DNA of 7,729 nucleotides, taken from assembly GCA_964386525.1 (NCBI GenBank), contig CAYLSO010000233.1:1-7729 (forward strand), read 5' to 3'. A program made the translations under genes and the position numbers. Under the pieces are notes generated by a model. The model had not been told where the DNA came from, searched no databases, and saw only the letters and a program-made list of their open reading frames with translations. This document shows positions 4,799 through 7,729 of the stretch, one piece after another. This DNA comes from CAYLSO01 sp964386525 (GTDB lineage: Bacteria; Eisenbacteria; RBG-16-71-46; DASYSL01). The number at the start of each line of letters is the position of its first letter. The first letter of the stretch is position 1.

Positions 4799-6826
4799 TT
4801 GACCGAACCCGACCGCCACGACCGGCCGGACGGCGACCGCCCGATCCGCGACGCGCTGGACTACCACGTCGGCCAGCGGATCCTGCATCCGCAGTTCGGC
4901 GAGGGGCTCATCGTGGACGTGCGCCGCGGGCGGGGTCCCGAGGTCATCGAGGTCGTCTTCGGCACGGAACTGAAGCGGCTCTCGGCGCGGGTGCGCTGGC
5001 AGCCGGCGGATGCGGCGGGCCGCTCACCGGCGCGCCCGGCGGCCGCGCCGGGGGCCGGCCCCGAGTCGGGCGCCCCGGCCCCGGCGCCGCCGCGCGGGGC
5101 CGGCGGGCTGGGGCTCACCGTGACCGCCGAGTCGGCGGGCCTCCTGGAGCGCTGGGCCCAGGGCGATCGGGTGAGCGCCTCGCTCTTCGAGGCCGGGATG
5201 CGCGCCGAGCGCTACTCGGCGTGGGCGGCGCCGGATCGGCTCATCTCGCTCGACTCGCTGCGCGGCGTGCAGCGCTTCCCGCACCAGCTGCGGGCGGCGC
5301 AGGCGGCCATGCGCGACCTCGGCGGGCGCTGCCTGCTGGCCGACGAGGTGGGGCTCGGCAAGACCATCGAAGCCGGCATCGTGCTCAAGGAGTTCCTGCT
5401 GCGCGGCCTGGTGCGCTCGGTGCTCGTGCTGGTGCCCGCCTCGCTGGTCGAGCAGTGGGCGGAGGAGCTGCACGAGAAGTTCGAGCTCGACTTCCTGGTG
5501 TCGCGCGGCGCCGACGGCGCCTGGGGCCAGCACCCGCTGATCATCGCCTCGCTGGAGACGGCGCGCCACCAGCGCCACCGCACGCGCGTGCGCCGGGCCG
5601 GCTACGACCTGGTCATCGTCGACGAGGCCCACCGGTTGCGCAACCATCTCACGCTGGGCTGGAAGTTCGTCAACGAGCTGGGCGCCCGCTACCTGCTGCT
5701 GCTCACCGCCACCCCGGTGCAGAACGACCTGCGCGAGCTGTACAACCTCGTCACCCTGCTGCGGCCCGGCGCGATCGGGACCTTCGCGCAGTTCAAGCGC
5801 GACTTCATGACCTCGGGGGACCGCCTGCGCCCGCGCAACGTGGAGAAGCTGCGCGAGCTGCTGGCGCAGGTGATGATCCGTTCGCAGCGCGCCCAGACGC
5901 AGATCAAGTTTCCCAAGCGATACGTGCGCACCCTGGCGGTGGAGCTGACCGGGGAGGAGTACCAGCTCTACGTGGACGTCTCCGACTTCGTCTCTCGCAC
6001 CATCGAGCTGGGCGACGACGAGGTCCGGCAGCGCTGGTATTTCACCCTGGTCGTCCTGCAGAAGGAGATGGGCTCGAGCACCGCGGCGGCGGCCGGCACG
6101 CTGCAGCGGCTGGCGTCGAAGGCGCGGCCGGGGCTGGAGATGGCGCGGCTCAAGGCCCTGGCCGAGCGCGCCGCGGCGGTGGTCGAGTGCCGCAAGGTGC
6201 AGGCGCTGCTCCAGCTGCTCTCCGGGCTCGACGACAAGGCCATCATCTTCACCCAGTTCCGCGGCACGCAGGAGCTGCTGGCCCGCGCCCTCGAGGAGGC
6301 GGGCCTGGAGGCGGTGCTCTACCACGGCGAGCAGGACTGGGCGGAGAAGGAGGAGGCGATCGAGGCCTTCAAGGGCAAGGTGCCCTTCCTGATCTCCACG
6401 GAGGCCGGCGGCGAGGGGCGCAACCTGCAGTTCTGCCACCACGTGGTGAACTACGACCTGCCGTGGAACCCGATGCGCGTCGAGCAGCGCATCGGGCGCG
6501 TCCACCGCCTGGGGCAGACCCAGGATGTCTACATCCACAATCTGGTCGCCAAGGGCACGATCGAGTTCCACGTGATCGAGATCCTGGAGAAGAAAATCAG
6601 CCTCTTCGAACTGGTGGTGGGGGAGGTCGAGGAGATCCTCGGCCACTGGAACCCGGAGGGCTCGTTCGAGGAGGAGATCTTCCGCATCTGGGTGGAGAGC
6701 CGCGATTCCCAAGCCCGCCAGAACCGCTACGGCGAGTTCGCCTCGCGCCTCACGCAGGCCCGCAAGCGCTACTTCCACGAGCAGGACCTGCAGCGCGCCC
6801 TGCTGCCCTCCGAGGGGCGCTCGTGA
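4799..6826 (+). CDS. SNF2-family ATPase, RapA/HepA-like, with N-terminal Tudor-like domain
   Basis: A 675-residue superfamily 2 DNA translocase. Residues about 22-68 (VGQRILHPQFGEGLIVDV) form a small beta domain resembling the Tudor/KOW-like modules of RapA, PcrA and CarD. An Ala/Pro/Gly-rich linker spans about 73-103. The motor shows motif I ADEVGLGKT (181-189), Ia LVPASLVEQW (211-220), II DEAH (275-278), III TATP (303-306), IV IIFTQF (482-487), V STEAGGEGRNLQ (533-544) and VI EQRIGRVHRLGQ (562-573, Arg fingers R567/R570), so it should be active. The IEAGIVLKEFLLRGL phrase favours the RapA group, whose E. coli member recycles stalled RNA polymerase, but it is about 290 residues shorter than E. 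coli RapA and ends soon after motif VI. The TTG start is supported by GGAAGGA (4783-4789), nine bases upstream, and by the Tudor homology. Its stop overlaps the next GTG. A DISARM-type DrmD role is possible in principle, but no drm partners are visible. Confidence 0.9.
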   Translation: MTEPDRHDRPDGDRPIRDALDYHVGQRILHPQFGEGLIVDVRRGRGPEVIEVVFGTELKRLSARVRWQPADAAGRSPARPAAAPGAGPESGAPAPAPPRGAGGLGLTVTAESAGLLERWAQGDRVSASLFEAGMRAERYSAWAAPDRLISLDSLRGVQRFPHQLRAAQAAMRDLGGRCLLADEVGLGKTIEAGIVLKEFLLRGLVRSVLVLVPASLVEQWAEELHEKFELDFLVSRGADGAWGQHPLIIASLETARHQRHRTRVRRAGYDLVIVDEAHRLRNHLTLGWKFVNELGARYLLLLTATPVQNDLRELYNLVTLLRPGAIGTFAQFKRDFMTSGDRLRPRNVEKLRELLAQVMIRSQRAQTQIKFPKRYVRTLAVELTGEEYQLYVDVSDFVSRTIELGDDEVRQRWYFTLVVLQKEMGSSTAAAAGTLQRLASKARPGLEMARLKALAERAAAVVECRKVQALLQLLSGLDDKAIIFTQFRGTQELLARALEEAGLEAVLYHGEQDWAEKEEAIEAFKGKVPFLISTEAGGEGRNLQFCHHVVNYDLPWNPMRVEQRIGRVHRLGQTQDVYIHNLVAKGTIEFHVIEILEKKISLFELVVGEVEEILGHWNPEGSFEEEIFRIWVESRDSQARQNRYGEFASRLTQARKRYFHEQDLQRALLPSEGRS

Positions 6827-7729
6827 CCGGCCCGCGGCCGCGGGCCGGGGCCGGGCGGGGCAAGGCGTCGGGCCTGCCCAAAGCGGCGAAGCGGCGGCGG
6901 GCCCCGATGGCCGCGGCCGCCGTCCCGGCTGCTTCCCCGGCGGGGCCCGAGCGCGCCGAGACCGCGTTCGGGCGCTTCGTGGTCGACTTCCTGGAGGTGC
7001 GCGGCGGGACCTGCCAGAAGCTGGCGGGGGGCGACTGGCAGGCGACCTTCGACCCGGGGCTGGCCCGGCGGCTGCGCCGGCAGAGCGCGCGGCTGGTCTT
7101 CGATCCCGACTGCGCCATCCTGCCTCGCGGCGGCATCTTCGTGGCCCCCGGCAGCCGGGCGGGCCTGATCGTGCTCGAGCTGGCGCGCGGCGCCGGGCAC
7201 GTGACGCGCGAGCGGCTGGAAGCGGCGGCGGGCGTCGATGCCGGGGCGCTGGCCAAGGCCGGGTTCGTCGTGCACGACGCGCGCCTGCGCTCCTGGGAGG
7301 TCGGCGAGCCGCGCCACGTCGTGCAGATCCTCTTCCACGTCACCCTGACCCTGAAGGGCGGCGGCGCCGAGCAGGACCTGCGCACCGTGCTCGCCGAGCC
7401 GCGCGGTCCGGCCTTCGAGTTCGTCGAACCCGAGGAGCGCCGCGGCTGGCGGCTGCGGGACGGCTTTCCCGAGGGGCCGGTGTGGTGGGGCGACCGCGAC
7501 CTGGCGCAGATGGTGCCGGCGCGCGAGGCGATCCCGGTCTGGAGCAGTCTCATCGGCTGGCTGAGCCGCGTGCAGGAGCCGCGGCTGGAGCGCTGGCGGC
7601 GGCGCTGCGAGGAGACGCGCGAACGGGACCTGGCGCGCATCAACGGCTACTTCGAGACGCGTCTGCAGGAGGAGGAGGACCGGCGGCGGCGGCGCAGCGA
7701 GATGCACGAGGAGGAGGACCACGCCACCG
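6823..7729 (+). CDS. Helicase-coupled protein of unknown function, possible detached RapA C-terminal domain (partial)
   Basis: Open from GTG 6823 to the right edge: 302 residues visible, 3' end missing. GTG overlaps the helicase stop (GTGA) and has GAGGGG at 6812-6817, five bases upstream, so the two are almost surely co-translated; ATG 6907 is a weaker alternative. Residues 1-28 are Arg/Lys-rich and probably disordered. From about 46 a folded region begins (FGRFVVDFLEVRGG), followed by ARLVFDPDCAIL (89-100) and FVAPGSRAGLIVLELA (106-121), then a strand-rich part (VVQILFHVTLTL near 167-178) and a charged, probably coiled helix at the end (ERDLARINGYFETRLQEEED, then Arg and Glu runs). The order (FD-x-x-A, then a pGS-like turn, then charged helices) resembles regions C-terminal to the motor in RapA-like proteins; this is from memory and unproven. 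No catalytic motif or membrane segment is seen. Confidence 0.75.
   Translation, partial: MTGPRPRAGAGRGKASGLPKAAKRRRAPMAAAAVPAASPAGPERAETAFGRFVVDFLEVRGGTCQKLAGGDWQATFDPGLARRLRRQSARLVFDPDCAILPRGGIFVAPGSRAGLIVLELARGAGHVTRERLEAAAGVDAGALAKAGFVVHDARLRSWEVGEPRHVVQILFHVTLTLKGGGAEQDLRTVLAEPRGPAFEFVEPEERRGWRLRDGFPEGPVWWGDRDLAQMVPAREAIPVWSSLIGWLSRVQEPRLERWRRRCEETRERDLARINGYFETRLQEEEDRRRRRSEMHEEEDHAT

Noticed and set aside
5024..6778. A 584-codon - strand open frame opposite the SNF2 gene
   Set aside because: All SNF2 motifs are on the + strand; the antisense product is Leu/Arg/His/Gln-rich without recognisable motifs.
6750..7722. Two long - strand open frames (about 300 codons each) opposite the last gene
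   Set aside because: The + strand frame from GTG 6823 is coupled to the helicase, has a ribosome-binding site and gives a protein with folded-looking segments and G/C-ending codons. The - strand products are compositionally biased and have no clear ribosome-binding site that I can see.
4799..7729. SNF2 helicase plus unknown partner as a DISARM or other anti-phage system
   Set aside because: No methyltransferase, DUF1998 protein, phospholipase-D nuclease or other known defence partner is present, and the flanks are housekeeping genes. It cannot be excluded without the sequence to the right.

Overview
The window is a very GC-rich bacterial chromosome segment of tightly packed genes with G/C-ending codons. 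A protein with a signal peptide and a predicted eight-strand outer-membrane barrel points to a diderm (Gram-negative-type) organism. The phylum cannot be fixed from the sequence. The UvrC C-terminal half reminds me of GC-rich lineages such as Gemmatimonadota, candidate phyla like Eisenbacteria, or the former Deltaproteobacteria, but this is an impression only.

Layout. Positions 1-110 hold the last 35 codons of a + strand gene that looks like dapB (lysine/diaminopimelate pathway). It converges on rpsT (ribosomal protein S20, 272-529, - strand). The 161-base gap between them (111-271) is GC-rich and has at best a weak terminator-like hairpin. Positions 530-730 form a divergent control region. 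It is the only clearly AT-richer patch in the window and carries a good sigma70-type promoter for rpsT, a 10-base palindrome in the rpsT leader, and a poor candidate promoter for uvrC.

From 731 to the right edge every gene is on the + strand with short gaps or overlaps: uvrC (nucleotide excision repair nuclease), an Ogt/MGMT-type O6-alkylguanine-DNA alkyltransferase (20-base overlap), a XerD-like tyrosine recombinase (6-base gap), an uncharacterised small outer-membrane barrel protein (40-base gap holding a strong hairpin), a RapA/HepA-type SNF2 ATPase with a Tudor-like N-terminal domain (TTG start), and a partial, unnamed companion gene (GTG start overlapping the helicase stop) that runs off the window.

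The first three genes make a sensible DNA repair and recombination operon: lesion excision, direct alkyl reversal and chromosome-dimer resolution. The SNF2 ATPase may recycle RNA polymerase or remodel protein-DNA complexes. The most interesting point is the last pair. The helicase lacks the long C-terminal region of E. coli RapA, and the coupled downstream protein looks like a detached version of such a C-terminal domain. I see no mobile element, CRISPR array, RNA gene or clearly new defence system. Most of the window is ordinary housekeeping.
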